From DASSUW01 sp963803335 (GTDB taxonomy: Bacteria > Actinomycetota > Thermoleophilia > Solirubrobacterales > Solirubrobacteraceae), in contig CAWDME010000016.1 of assembly GCA_963803335.1 (NCBI GenBank), positions 124,001 through 188,000 of the forward strand: DNA of 64,000 nucleotides, read 5' to 3'. A program made the position numbers and the translations under genes. Shown here piece after piece: positions 56,779 through 64,000 of this stretch (the first letter of the stretch is position 1; each line of letters begins with the position of its first letter). The notes under the pieces were generated by a model. The model saw only the letters and a list, made by a program, of their open reading frames with translations. It searched no databases and had not been told where the DNA came from.

Positions 56779-57150
56779 GACGTCGCGGCCTTCTGCGAGG
56801 TGAGCGGGCTCGAGAGCGAGACCGAGGTGATCGAGTACCGGACGGGCGCCGACAAGGCCGGCACGGTCCGCAAGCTGCCGGGCCTCACGAAGTACGCGAA
56901 CATCGTCCTCAAGCGCGGCGTCACGCAGGATCGCGAGCTCTGGAACTGGCGCAAGGCGATCGAGCAGGGCACGCCGGATCGCCGCAACGGCTCGATCGTC
57001 CTCCTCGACGACGAGCGCAACGAGGTCGTGCGCTGGGGCTTCTCCAACGGCTGGATCGCGAAGTTCGTCGGGCCGGACCTGAACGCCAAGGCCAACGACG
57101 TCGCGATCGAGACGATCGAGATTGCCCACGAGGGCCTCACGCTCGACTGA
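56779..57150 (+). pseudogene. phage-like contractile tail tube protein (gp19 type), N-terminally truncated
   Basis: From GTG 56800 the frame gives 116 residues; coding-like sequence extends left to about 56779 (RDVAAFCEVSGLESETEVIE). It matches the conserved T4-gp19-like tail tube protein family: EVSGLESETEVIEYR, KLPGLTKYANIVLKRGVTQ, ELWNWRKAIEQG, RRNGSIVLLDDERNEVVRW, GPDLNAKANDVAIETIEIAHEG. Intact members begin about 20 residues earlier. Tube proteins form the inner tube of phage tails and extracellular contractile injection systems; no sheath, baseplate or spike gene is here. GTG 56800 could still drive a shortened product. Confidence 0.65.
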
Positions 57151-57151
57151 G

Positions 57152-57520
57152 ATGGACGCGGCACAGCCCGACGACGGCGTCATCGTCGATGTCGTGTTCG
57201 AGGAGGGCGTCCTGTATCTGGAGTTGGCGAACCTCGCGAGCCGGCCGGCGCTTGCGGTGACGTGCACATTCGAACCCCCGCTCGTCGACGCCGCCGGGCG
57301 GGATGTCGCAACGCTCCGCCTGTTCCGCAAGATGCCGTTCCTCGGGCCGGGACGGCGGGTGCGGACGCTGCTCGACTCCGTGCCGGGCTACTTCGGGCGC
57401 GGGGCGCCGACCCGCACGGTCGTGTCCGTCAAGTACAAGCGGCCCGGCGATCGCAGCCCCGCGACGACGACAGCGACGCACGATCTCGCGGTCTACCGCG
57501 AGATCGCGTATCGCGCGTGA
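57152..57520 (+). CDS. hypothetical protein downstream of tail-tube remnant
   Basis: 122 residues from ATG 57152, one base after the tail-tube stop. A beta-rich chain (VDVVFEEGVLYLELANLASRP, TCTFEPPLVDAAGRDVATLRLF, RTLLDSVPGYFGRGAPTRTV, VVSVKYKRPGD, DLAVYREIAYRA), consistent with an immunoglobulin-like sandwich. No family was recognised. The tight spacing suggests it was cotranscribed with the tube protein gene. The 25 bases after it separate it from the convergent exporter gene. Confidence 0.65.
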   Translation: MDAAQPDDGVIVDVVFEEGVLYLELANLASRPALAVTCTFEPPLVDAAGRDVATLRLFRKMPFLGPGRRVRTLLDSVPGYFGRGAPTRTVVSVKYKRPGDRSPATTTATHDLAVYREIAYRA

Positions 57521-57545
57521 ACTCCCTCACGGCGGAGCGAGCGGC

Positions 57546-58880
57546 CTAGCCGCGCAACGTGGGGCGGCGCCCAAATCGGTAGACGGCGACGAGCAGCAGG
57601 CCCGTAGCGAGCAGCGCGATCCCGAGCGGCTCCCGGGTGCCGACTACGACGCCGCCGATGAGGGCGCCGACTGCGGCGACCTGGAGCAGAGCGGGCGGCA
57701 CGTGGAATTCGCCGCCTCCGAGCGCGGCGCGAAGGCTGATCGGCGCGCCGATGCGCAGGACCGAGCGCTCGTAGATGCGCGCAGCGAGCCGCATCAGCAG
57801 GAACGTCGCGACCAGCTCGACCGCGACCGCCGCCGTCAGCCCGACCGCGCCCATGTCGCCGAGCACGACGCGCGTCGGGACGATCATCGGCGCCAGCGGC
57901 GGCAGGAAGGCAGCGATACGTGCCCACGTGCCGTCGGGGTCCCCGATCGCGGCCATCGCAGCGAAGTAGGCCACGATGATGAGGACATTGACGGGCGCAG
58001 TTGTCGCCTCGAGATCCTCCTGGCGCGACACGAGCGCGCCGAGGGCGGCATAGGCGACGCTGTAGAACGCGAAGCCGAGCACGAACCACGTCACGACCAG
58101 AGCGACGGTCTGCGGGGCGCTCGGCGGCAGCCCGTCGCCGCCGGCGAGGCGAGCGCTCGCCAGCCCCGCCGCGGACACCGCCACGAGCTGGGCGACGCTG
58201 AGCGCGCCGACACCGAGCACCTTGCCGGCCAGCAGCCGCCGCGGCGGCAGCGTCGTGAGCAGCAACTCGATCACGCGCGACGACTTCTCCTCGGTGACGC
58301 TCGCCGCGACGGCCTGCCCGGAGATCAGCAGCATCGAGAACAGGAGCAGTACGCCGACCCAGAGCATGCCGGCGTCGCGGTCCCTGTCCCGAGCGCTCGG
58401 ATCGAGGACGTCCACCGGGAGCGGCCGCGGAGCGATCGCCTCGAGCGCCTGCTGCTGCGTGAGCCCGGTGGCCTGCAGGCGCGTCACGGCCACCTGTCCC
58501 GCGACCGCCCGCTGGGCCACGCGCACGGCGTCGTCCGAGCGCGACCGCTTCACGATCAGGCGGTCGCCGGCGATGGCGACGTCGACGTCGCCGGCCCGCA
58601 CGGCGCGCTCCGCCGCGGCGCGATCGGGCAGGACCTGGACACGCGCCGTGCGGTGGTCCGCCTGAGCGGCGAGCCGCAACGCCGGCGCCAGCGTGGCCGC
58701 GCGCGGGCCGACGAGCCCGAAGTGGTCGGTCGGCGTGCCCTTGTCCGAGAGCGTGGCGGCCACCGCGCTGCCCACCACGAGCGCGAGCAGGATCGCGAAC
58801 GACACTCGCATTGCGCGCGAACGCCAGCGCTCGACGACCTCGCGCCGTGCGACCTCGCGGATCGCGCGCCGGTCACTCAT
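57546..58880 (-). CDS. ABC-2 exporter permease (NatB-like)
   Basis: 444 residues. An N-terminal cytoplasmic helix (REVARREVVERWRSRAMRVS) and one membrane helix precede a large extracytoplasmic domain (about residues 45-165), then five membrane helices, with VTEEKSSRVIELLLTTLPPRRLLAGKVLGVG as the NatB/YhaP signature between them. The topology matches the ABC2_membrane_3 family, exporters of Na+ or drugs. It pairs with the ATPase gene overlapping its 5' end (58877-58880). Confidence 0.9.
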   Translation of the reverse strand: MSDRRAIREVARREVVERWRSRAMRVSFAILLALVVGSAVAATLSDKGTPTDHFGLVGPRAATLAPALRLAAQADHRTARVQVLPDRAAAERAVRAGDVDVAIAGDRLIVKRSRSDDAVRVAQRAVAGQVAVTRLQATGLTQQQALEAIAPRPLPVDVLDPSARDRDRDAGMLWVGVLLLFSMLLISGQAVAASVTEEKSSRVIELLLTTLPPRRLLAGKVLGVGALSVAQLVAVSAAGLASARLAGGDGLPPSAPQTVALVVTWFVLGFAFYSVAYAALGALVSRQEDLEATTAPVNVLIIVAYFAAMAAIGDPDGTWARIAAFLPPLAPMIVPTRVVLGDMGAVGLTAAVAVELVATFLLMRLAARIYERSVLRIGAPISLRAALGGGEFHVPPALLQVAAVGALIGGVVVGTREPLGIALLATGLLLVAVYRFGRRPTLRG

Positions 58881-59797
58881 GCCGCCACCAGGTCGCGGAA
58901 GAGCTCGGCGAGCGTCGGGCGCTCCTCGGCAAAGCGGGTGACCCGGCCGGCCCGTCGCGCGGCGTCCAGCACCTGCTGCGAGTCCGCGCCTGGCGCGAGC
59001 TCGAGCACGACGCCGCCGGCCGTATGCTCGACGACTTCCACGTTCGCCAGCCCGGCGGTGAAATCGTGGCTGGCATCGCGCACCTCGGCCCGGATCAGCC
59101 GCGGACCGCCCGCGCGCAGCTCGTCCACGGCGCCGCCGGCCACCAGGCGGCCGTGATCGATGATCGCCACCGACTCGCAGATGTGCTCCACCAGCTCGAG
59201 CTGGTGCGAGGAGAACAGCACCGGCACGCCCCGTGCGGCTTGCTCGCGCAAGACGTCGGTCAGCAGGTCGCAGACGATCGGATCGAGCCCGGCGAACGGC
59301 TCATCGAGCACGAGCAGGTCCGGCCGGTGCACGAGCGCCGCCGCGAGCTGCACCCGCTGCTGGTTGCCCTGCGAGAGCTGCTCCACCCGTGAGAGCGCGC
59401 GGTCACCCAGCCCGAGCCGCTCAAGCCACTCGGCGGCCGCGTCGCGCGCGTGCGCGTGCGTGAGCCCGTGGAGGACGCCGAAGTACTCGAGCACGTCGCG
59501 CGCGCGCATCTTGGGGTACAGCCCGCGCTCTTCGGGCATGTAGCCGATCCGCTCGCGCATCGGCGCGTCGATCGGCCTGCCGTGCCAGGCCACTTCACCG
59601 TCGTCGGCGGCGAGCAACCCGCACACGATCCGCATCGTGGTGGTCTTGCCCGCGCCGTTCCGGCCCACGAAGCCGAACAGCGTCCCGGCCGGAACCGAGA
59701 AGCTCAGTCCATCGAGGGCGACGACGTCGCCGAAGGTCCGGCGCAAGCCCGTCAGTTCGAGCGCCGCAGCCCCCGGAGCAGGAGCCTTAACACCCAT
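58877..59797 (-). CDS. ABC exporter ATP-binding protein (NatA-like)
   Basis: 306 residues from ATG 59797; a longer in-frame start at 59899 would add 34 low-complexity residues and is less likely. Walker A FGFVGRNGAGKTTTMRI, Q-loop region IGYMPEERGLYPKM (the YMPEERGLY form is typical of the NatA group), signature LSQGNQQRVQLAAAL, Walker B LLVLDEPFAGLDP, and switch His in LFSSHQLELVE. It powers the NatB-like permease encoded downstream. Confidence 0.92.
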   Translation of the reverse strand: MGVKAPAPGAAALELTGLRRTFGDVVALDGLSFSVPAGTLFGFVGRNGAGKTTTMRIVCGLLAADDGEVAWHGRPIDAPMRERIGYMPEERGLYPKMRARDVLEYFGVLHGLTHAHARDAAAEWLERLGLGDRALSRVEQLSQGNQQRVQLAAALVHRPDLLVLDEPFAGLDPIVCDLLTDVLREQAARGVPVLFSSHQLELVEHICESVAIIDHGRLVAGGAVDELRAGGPRLIRAEVRDASHDFTAGLANVEVVEHTAGGVVLELAPGADSQQVLDAARRAGRVTRFAEERPTLAELFRDLVAA

Positions 59798-59907
59798 ACC
59801 GCCAGTCTGCCGCGGCGGTCGCCCGGCGTCATCCGTACCAACGCCGTAGCCGGCGTCGTGGGTTCCTGGCAGTCCGTCCTCTGGAGCCGATTGAGACACT
59901 GACGCCT

Positions 59908-60279
59908 ATGGCACTCATCCAAGAGCTCGACTTCATCGGCATCCCGTCGCAGGACGCCGACCGCTCACGCAGCTTCTACCGCGACGTGCTCGGCATGCGC
60001 CCCGACGAGCACGCGGAATACGAGCAGTGGGCCGGCAGCACGTGCTTTGGCGTCTGGGAGCCGGAGAAGGTCGGGATGGAGTTCGTCGTCCAGACCGGCA
60101 ACCCGCTGCCGCTGCGCGTGGAGGACGTCCACGCAGCCCGCGCGGAGCTCGAGTCTAAGGGCGTGACCTTCTTCGGCGAGACCTTCGACACCGGCGTCTG
60201 CCACATGGCGATCTTCGCCGACCCCGACGGCAATCAGCTCATGCTCCACCATCGCTACGCGCCGTACGCAGACGCGTAA
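59908..60279 (+). CDS. VOC-family (glyoxalase-like) protein
   Basis: 123 residues from ATG 59908. LDFIGIPSQDADRSRSFYRDVLGMRPDEHAE is the standard VOC opening, with the second module LRVEDVHAARAELESKGVTFFGE and MAIFADPDGNQLMLHHR carrying the usual metal-ligand Glu position replaced by Gln/Leu. Members are glyoxalases, dioxygenases or drug-binding proteins; the altered site makes catalysis uncertain. Convergent with the DUF1254/1214 gene by 10 bases. Confidence 0.85.
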   Translation: MALIQELDFIGIPSQDADRSRSFYRDVLGMRPDEHAEYEQWAGSTCFGVWEPEKVGMEFVVQTGNPLPLRVEDVHAARAELESKGVTFFGETFDTGVCHMAIFADPDGNQLMLHHRYAPYADA

Positions 60280-60289
60280 CCGCGACGGC

Positions 60290-61225
60290 CTACTCGATCG
60301 CCGGGAAGGTCCACGAGCCGTCCAGTATCTCGGCGCGCGGCCGGTACAGCCGGACGGTGTAGTTCCAGCCGTCGGTGAGGGGCAGGCAGTTGGGCCGGTC
60401 GTCGGCGCAGCCCCCGAAGTGCACCGTGACCGAGCCGTCGTCGTTCGGCGTCGCCGTGAGGTTGTTGATGCTGTAGGCGCCGCGGTCGTTCGCCTCGAAG
60501 AACCCGTCGGCGTTGTAGACCGAGATCGACCAGAAGCCGTCGACCGGGACGTCGCGCACTGTGAGCGCGTACTCGCCAACGGGTCGCGCCGGTTCGACGC
60601 CGATGTAGCGCGCCTCCCGGTCCGGCAGGCCGCCCCACCCGGCGGCCGTCGCCACGAGATGACGCACCGGGTCGACGTCGCCCCTGGCGCCGAACGCGTG
60701 GTCGAAGCTGCCCAGATGCTTGGCGAGCTCCAGCAGCGCGGCGCGCGTGGCGTCGAGGCTCGCGCGATCGTAATCCGGCAGCTCGAACGGCCTCGCCGAA
60801 GCCGCCTCGAGCGTGATCTGGTCCTGGAGCGCGTTCACCGCGGCGACGTCGTCCGGGTCGCCCGGATCGACGAGGATGCGCGCCGCCACGCCGACCCACG
60901 GCGTCTCGAACTCGTCGACGGACAAGCGGTACTCGCCCCGCTCGTGGAAGATCCGGTTGATGTAGTGGTCCTGGTTGACCACCATCACCGAGATGTAGCG
61001 GCCGCCGGCGTCGGGCACGCGTAGCGTCGCCCCCGCGGAGATGTCGACGACCGCCCCGCTGTACAGCGTGTCGCGGTTCATCCGGATGACCGGCTGATGA
61101 TCGATCGGCGTCGGGGCCCGGTTGTGCTTGAGGCGATTGACGCCGCCGGCATCGGCCTCGAAGGAGGCGAACATGCGGTCGCTCTCAGCACGGACGAAGT
61201 TGTCGACGGTGACGATCACTGGCAT
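60290..61225 (-). CDS. DUF1254/DUF1214 domain protein
   Basis: 311 residues from ATG 61225 with GAGGAG 9 bases upstream. The DUF1254 part (FVRAESDRMFASFEADAGGVNRLKHNRAP, RMNRDTLYSGAVVDIS, YISVMVVNQDHYINRI) is followed by DUF1214 (DGFWSISVYNADGFFEANDRGAYSINNLTA and DGWNYTVRLYRPRAEILDGSW). No signal peptide is seen, unlike many relatives. The family has unknown enzymatic function. It stands alone, followed by a DHFR-family gene 61 bases upstream on the same strand. Confidence 0.9.
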   Translation of the reverse strand: MPVIVTVDNFVRAESDRMFASFEADAGGVNRLKHNRAPTPIDHQPVIRMNRDTLYSGAVVDISAGATLRVPDAGGRYISVMVVNQDHYINRIFHERGEYRLSVDEFETPWVGVAARILVDPGDPDDVAAVNALQDQITLEAASARPFELPDYDRASLDATRAALLELAKHLGSFDHAFGARGDVDPVRHLVATAAGWGGLPDREARYIGVEPARPVGEYALTVRDVPVDGFWSISVYNADGFFEANDRGAYSINNLTATPNDDGSVTVHFGGCADDRPNCLPLTDGWNYTVRLYRPRAEILDGSWTFPAIE

Positions 61226-61286
61226 CGGATTACGCTCCTCGGCGCGCGAGCGTACACCCGGTGCCGGTGGCGTGATCGACGGCGGC

Positions 61287-61856
61287 TTACGCCCGCTCGT
61301 AGGTGAGCACGAGCACGCCGTCGCCGACGGCTTTCGAGTCCGTCAGCCGCAGGTTGCGCCGTTCGGGGGTCTCCTCGAATGCCTTCTTGCCCGTCCCGAG
61401 GATCACCGGGAAGACCATCAGGTTGACCTGGTCGACGAGGTCGCCGGCGACCAGCTCCTGGACGAGCCGGTGGCTGCCCGGGACCTGCAGCTCGCCGTCG
61501 AACTGCGCCTTGAGCGTGCGCACCTGGGCCGTCGCGTCACCGCTGTCGAGCACGGTCGTGTTGTTCCAGTCCGGGTCCTTGAGGGTCGTCGAGACGACGA
61601 ACTTCGGCATCGCGTTGAACTTCTCGGCGAACTCGCCCTCCCGGTTCGGCCACGCGCCCGCGAAGCTCTCGTAGGTCTTGCGGCCGATCAGCAGCGCGTC
61701 GGCGCTCCGCGTCTCGTCCAGCTTGAACTGGTTCCCGTCGTCACCACGGTCGAACTCGAAGGTCCAGCCGGGGTACTTGAAGTCGGGCTCACCGCCCGGC
61801 GCCTCCATCACACCGTCGAGCGAGACGAACTCCGTCACAACGATTCGTGCGGGCAT
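61287..61856 (-). CDS. dihydrofolate reductase/RibD-family protein
   Basis: 189 residues from ATG 61856 with GAGGAG 9 bases upstream. DHFR-like fold: ARIVVTEFVSLDGVMEAPGG, ADALLIGRKTYESFAGAWPNREG, KFVVSTTLKDPDWNNTTVLD, and LVAGDLVDQVNLMVFPVILGTGKKAF. It differs clearly from the family member at 44419-45018. NADPH-dependent reductase of unknown substrate. The 133 bases upstream contain no other recognised element. Confidence 0.9.
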   Translation of the reverse strand: MPARIVVTEFVSLDGVMEAPGGEPDFKYPGWTFEFDRGDDGNQFKLDETRSADALLIGRKTYESFAGAWPNREGEFAEKFNAMPKFVVSTTLKDPDWNNTTVLDSGDATAQVRTLKAQFDGELQVPGSHRLVQELVAGDLVDQVNLMVFPVILGTGKKAFEETPERRNLRLTDSKAVGDGVLVLTYERA

Positions 61857-61989
61857 CTTCTCGGTCTCCTCTGAGGGTCGTTTCGCTTAGGACCGGGGCC
61901 GGGTCGCGAAGTCATCGCAACGTGGTTTCCGTGCAGCCGCCGCGATTAAGCTTGGCGCGCGACGGGTCGTGGTCCCCGGTTGAGCGGCC

Positions 61990-62772
61990 TTAGCCGCTGT
62001 GTTGGCGGTGCGCCCGGACGAACAGGACGTCGTGGTCGGTGTGCCTGGCCGGCACGACCTCCGCCGAGGGCGAGCCGAGTGCGCCGCTTCCGTACACCTG
62101 CTGCAGTCCGGGAGCCTGGTGGGCCGACCTGTCGTTGCGGATCCAGGCGCCCTTGGGAGCGCACGCATCGCGACGGTTGACGTCACCGCCGAAGATGACC
62201 GTGTGCGTCGACGCGTGACGGGCAAGCAGCGCCGCGAGTTCGGCACACTGCGCCTGGTTCCCGGCGAGCTCGATGGCCGTGCGCGTGTTCAGATGGGCGG
62301 TGCACACGTCAACCTGGACCCGGGTGCTGACGCACAGCCACCGGCGTCGCTCGATGCCGGCCTGCGTCTCGAAGTCCCGGCTCTCGGTGCGCGAGATAGC
62401 GGCCTCCGTGAGCACGGCGTCACCGAACAGCCCGCGGCCGCCGGGCCTGACGCAGTGAAGGCGCTCGCCGCGGTAGATCACCCGCGAGAAGCGCACGTGG
62501 TACCCGGTCCGCCGGGCGATCCGCGTGACGTCCGTCCGGCACGCCTCGTTGAACGTGACCGCGTCCGGGTGCGCTGCACGGATCCGCGCCATCGCCTCCT
62601 CGACTACGGCCGGGTACGCGACCTTGCCGTAGCAGCCGGCCAGGCCGGACAGGCACAAATTCATCTGCATCAACGTGTACGTCGGGCCCGCAGCCGCACC
62701 GCCCGTCTGCGAGGACCCGGCGCAGCCCGACAGAGCGAGCACGCAGCCCACCGTTCCGAGGAGCCGTCTCAC
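61990..62772 (-). CDS. endonuclease/exonuclease/phosphatase-family lipoprotein
   Basis: 260 residues from GTG 62772, overlapping the DNA ligase stop by GTGA. Signal peptide with lipobox (CVLALSGC), so it is anchored outside the membrane. EEP fold motifs: TLMQMNLCLSG (first strand, Asn), DAVTFNEACRTDV (metal-binding Glu), TAHLNTR (His), FGGDVNRRD (Asp, Asn), and PARHTDHDVLFV (Asp-His pair). It may cleave extracellular DNA, phosphoesters or lipids. Four extra Cys pairs suggest disulfides. Cotranscribed with the ligase gene. Confidence 0.85.
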   Translation of the reverse strand: MRRLLGTVGCVLALSGCAGSSQTGGAAAGPTYTLMQMNLCLSGLAGCYGKVAYPAVVEEAMARIRAAHPDAVTFNEACRTDVTRIARRTGYHVRFSRVIYRGERLHCVRPGGRGLFGDAVLTEAAISRTESRDFETQAGIERRRWLCVSTRVQVDVCTAHLNTRTAIELAGNQAQCAELAALLARHASTHTVIFGGDVNRRDACAPKGAWIRNDRSAHQAPGLQQVYGSGALGSPSAEVVPARHTDHDVLFVRAHRQHSG

Positions 62773-63869
62773 ACCTCCGGCTCCCGCGACGCCGCGCCGA
62801 GCACGTCGGCGAGGTCGAACGGCGCCGGCTGCTCGAGCTGCGTGTAGCCGCACGAGGCGGGCTCGCGGTCCGGCCGCCAGCGCACGAACTGCGGCGGATG
62901 CCGGAACCGTGCCCCCTCCAGGTAGTCGTAGCGCACCTCGACGACCCGTTCCGGCCGCAACGGCACGAACGAGAGGTCCTTCTTGGGGTTCCAGCGGCTG
63001 CCTCCCTCGGGTGGGCGCTCGGCGGCCGCCGCCCAGCTCCACGGGTGGTCGGACGCGTCGACCACGAGCGGCTGCAGCTCGGTGTAGAGCTCGCGCCTCC
63101 GCGCCATCGGGAACGCGCCGATCACGCCGACGGGCGCAAGTCCGCCCCTGTGGTCGCCCCAGTGGGACGTCGGCGCCGCCTCGTCGACGTAGAGGCCGAG
63201 CAGGAGCGAGCCGATCGCGTCCGGCGCTGACTTGTGCACGCGGTAGCCGGCCACCACGCAATCCGCCGTCCGCACGTGCTTGATCTTGGTCATCACGCGC
63301 TTGTCGGGCTCGTAGCGCAGGTCGGCGCGCTTGGCGATCAGGCCGTCCAGGCCGGCGCCCTCGAAGCGCTCGAACCAGTCGCGCGCGACGGCCTCGTCGC
63401 GCGTGATCGGCGTGACGTGGATCGGCGGGGCGGCGTTCGCGAGCGCACGCTCGAGCGCCGCGCGGCGGTCCGCGAACGGCGCGCCCATGAGGTCGTCGCC
63501 GCCGAGCGCGAGCAGGTCGAACGCGATGAAGCTGGCCGGCGTCTTCGCGGCGAGCATCGCGACGCGGCTCGCAGCCGGGTGGATGCGCTGTTGCAGCGCC
63601 CAGAAGTCCAGCCCACCCTCACCGGCGATCACGATCTCCCCGTCGATCACGGCGCGCTCGGGGAAGTTCCGCTTCACCGCCTCGACAACCTCGGGGAAGT
63701 AGCGCGTCATCGGCCGCTCCTTGCGGCTGCCGATCTCCACCTCGGCGCCGTCACGGAACACGATCGAGCGAAAGCCGTCCCACTTGGGCTCGTAGAACTG
63801 ACCGGACGGAATCACGGCCGCCGGCTTCGCCAGCATCGGCGCAACCGGCGCCTGGACGGGGAGCGTCAC
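62769..63869 (-). CDS. ATP-dependent DNA ligase (LigC-like)
   Basis: 366 residues from GTG 63869, which begins VTLPVQAPVAPMLAKP, the usual LigC start; an upstream in-frame codon at 63980 would add 37 poor residues. Adenylation motif I FYEPKWDGFRSIVF with Lys29, motif III FDLLALGGDDLMG, motif IV GLDGLIAKRAD, motif V VMTKIKHVRTADCVVAGY. The OB-fold domain carries LRPERVVEVRYDYLEG. Seals nicks using ATP in a backup repair role alongside the NAD-dependent replicative ligase. No Ku gene is in the window. Confidence 0.9.
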   Translation of the reverse strand: MTLPVQAPVAPMLAKPAAVIPSGQFYEPKWDGFRSIVFRDGAEVEIGSRKERPMTRYFPEVVEAVKRNFPERAVIDGEIVIAGEGGLDFWALQQRIHPAASRVAMLAAKTPASFIAFDLLALGGDDLMGAPFADRRAALERALANAAPPIHVTPITRDEAVARDWFERFEGAGLDGLIAKRADLRYEPDKRVMTKIKHVRTADCVVAGYRVHKSAPDAIGSLLLGLYVDEAAPTSHWGDHRGGLAPVGVIGAFPMARRRELYTELQPLVVDASDHPWSWAAAAERPPEGGSRWNPKKDLSFVPLRPERVVEVRYDYLEGARFRHPPQFVRWRPDREPASCGYTQLEQPAPFDLADVLGAASREPEV

Positions 63870-63942
63870 ATGCGTATGGTCGCGCAGGCATGACCGCGGC
63901 GACTCGGCCAGCGGACGATCGGCGACCCCCGCCAAGGGTGCA

Positions 63943-63948
63943 TAGGAT
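63943..63948 (+). promoter_or_regulatory. -10 box, leaderless promoter of terminal cupin gene
   Basis: TAGGAT, 6 bases before GTG 63955, in the 85-base gap after the DNA ligase start. Confidence 0.45.
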
Positions 63949-63954
63949 TGCGCC

Positions 63955-64000
63955 GTGCCCTTCACGCACAGGAACCTCAAGGAGGACCTAGAGGACGTCG
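63955..64000 (+). CDS. cupin-domain protein (partial, runs off window)
   Basis: Only 15 codons are visible: a GTG then PFTHRNLKEDLEDV. This resembles the opening of small actinobacterial cupins (FTHVNLKEDVED...), but the identity rests on a short stretch. TAGGAT 6 bases upstream supports the start and a leaderless message. Confidence 0.55.
   Translation, partial: MPFTHRNLKEDLEDV

Noticed and set aside
56779..57520. A functioning contractile injection system
   Set aside because: Only a truncated tube protein and one unknown gene are present; sheath, baseplate, spike and ATPase genes are missing.
1..64000. tRNA, rRNA, CRISPR arrays, riboswitches and anti-phage defence genes
   Set aside because: None could be recognised by reading; a tRNA and covariance-model scan would be decisive, and I could not run one.

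Overview
The window is very GC-rich and densely packed, with genes on both strands, many 4-base start/stop overlaps, many GTG starts, and -10 boxes sitting 6-9 bases before start codons (leaderless mRNAs). Gene content points to a high-GC actinobacterium: DesK/LuxR-type two-component pairs, an ECF42-type sigma factor beside a DGPF protein, a holin-X-type envelope cluster, and a FliA/WhiG-type sigma factor. I infer a soil member of the Thermoleophilia (Solirubrobacterales-like). No rRNA, tRNA, CRISPR array, prophage or origin was found, and no gene-free stretch exceeds 300 bases.

Layout. 1-3.6 kb: partial sugar isomerase, methyltransferase, membrane protein and a DesK/DesR-like pair behind a perfect dyad operator. 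3.6-7 kb: two large secreted propeller proteins (PQQ-type and FG-GAP). 7-13.9 kb: assorted enzymes and lipoproteins, including a foreign-looking HD hydrolase, a DHH phosphoesterase, an AlkA-like glycosylase and an internally shortened membrane protein. 14-21.5 kb: secreted glycoside hydrolases (clan-A-like, GH3, GH114-like), an HD-GYP protein that appears to start at CTG, and an ErpA / BolA / CGFS-glutaredoxin Fe-S locus. 21.5-27.6 kb: amino-acid permease, ABC exporter, then a tight operon of an MtnA-type isomerase with two zinc dehydrogenases. 27.6-32.9 kb: FliA-like sigma factor, OmpR-type two-component system, an OmpA-type lipoprotein with short-period repeats, and an ECF42 sigma factor with its DGPF partner. 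33-41.5 kb: epimerase, DegV, AI-2E-type permease, small enzymes, a four-gene envelope cluster and a TetR/nitrilase operon with a dyad operator. 41.5-47.6 kb: DUF2804 protein, SLC13/ArsB-like permease, USP, SpoU methylase, and a second LuxR-type two-component system with its own dyad. 47.7-49 kb: an IS982-family element inside a serine-hydrolase remnant. 49-56.4 kb: a four-gene acyl-CoA operon (BKACE, class III CoA transferase, MerR regulator, thioesterase) and an acyl-CoA carboxylase beta subunit whose upstream region shares sequence with that operon's, plus a GGDEF protein and a decayed gene. 56.4-64 kb: two gene remnants fused head to head (one a phage-like tail-tube protein), an ABC exporter, small enzymes, an EEP-family lipoprotein and a LigC-like DNA ligase.

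The best candidates for undescribed biology are the BKACE/CoA-transferase/MerR/thioesterase operon with its possible distant carboxylase partner, the MtnA plus two-dehydrogenase operon, and the OmpA-type lipoprotein with (RPSVL)n repeats downstream of a FliA-like sigma factor and two-component system. At least two conserved proteins here seem to need CTG start codons, so ATG/GTG/TTG gene calling truncates them.
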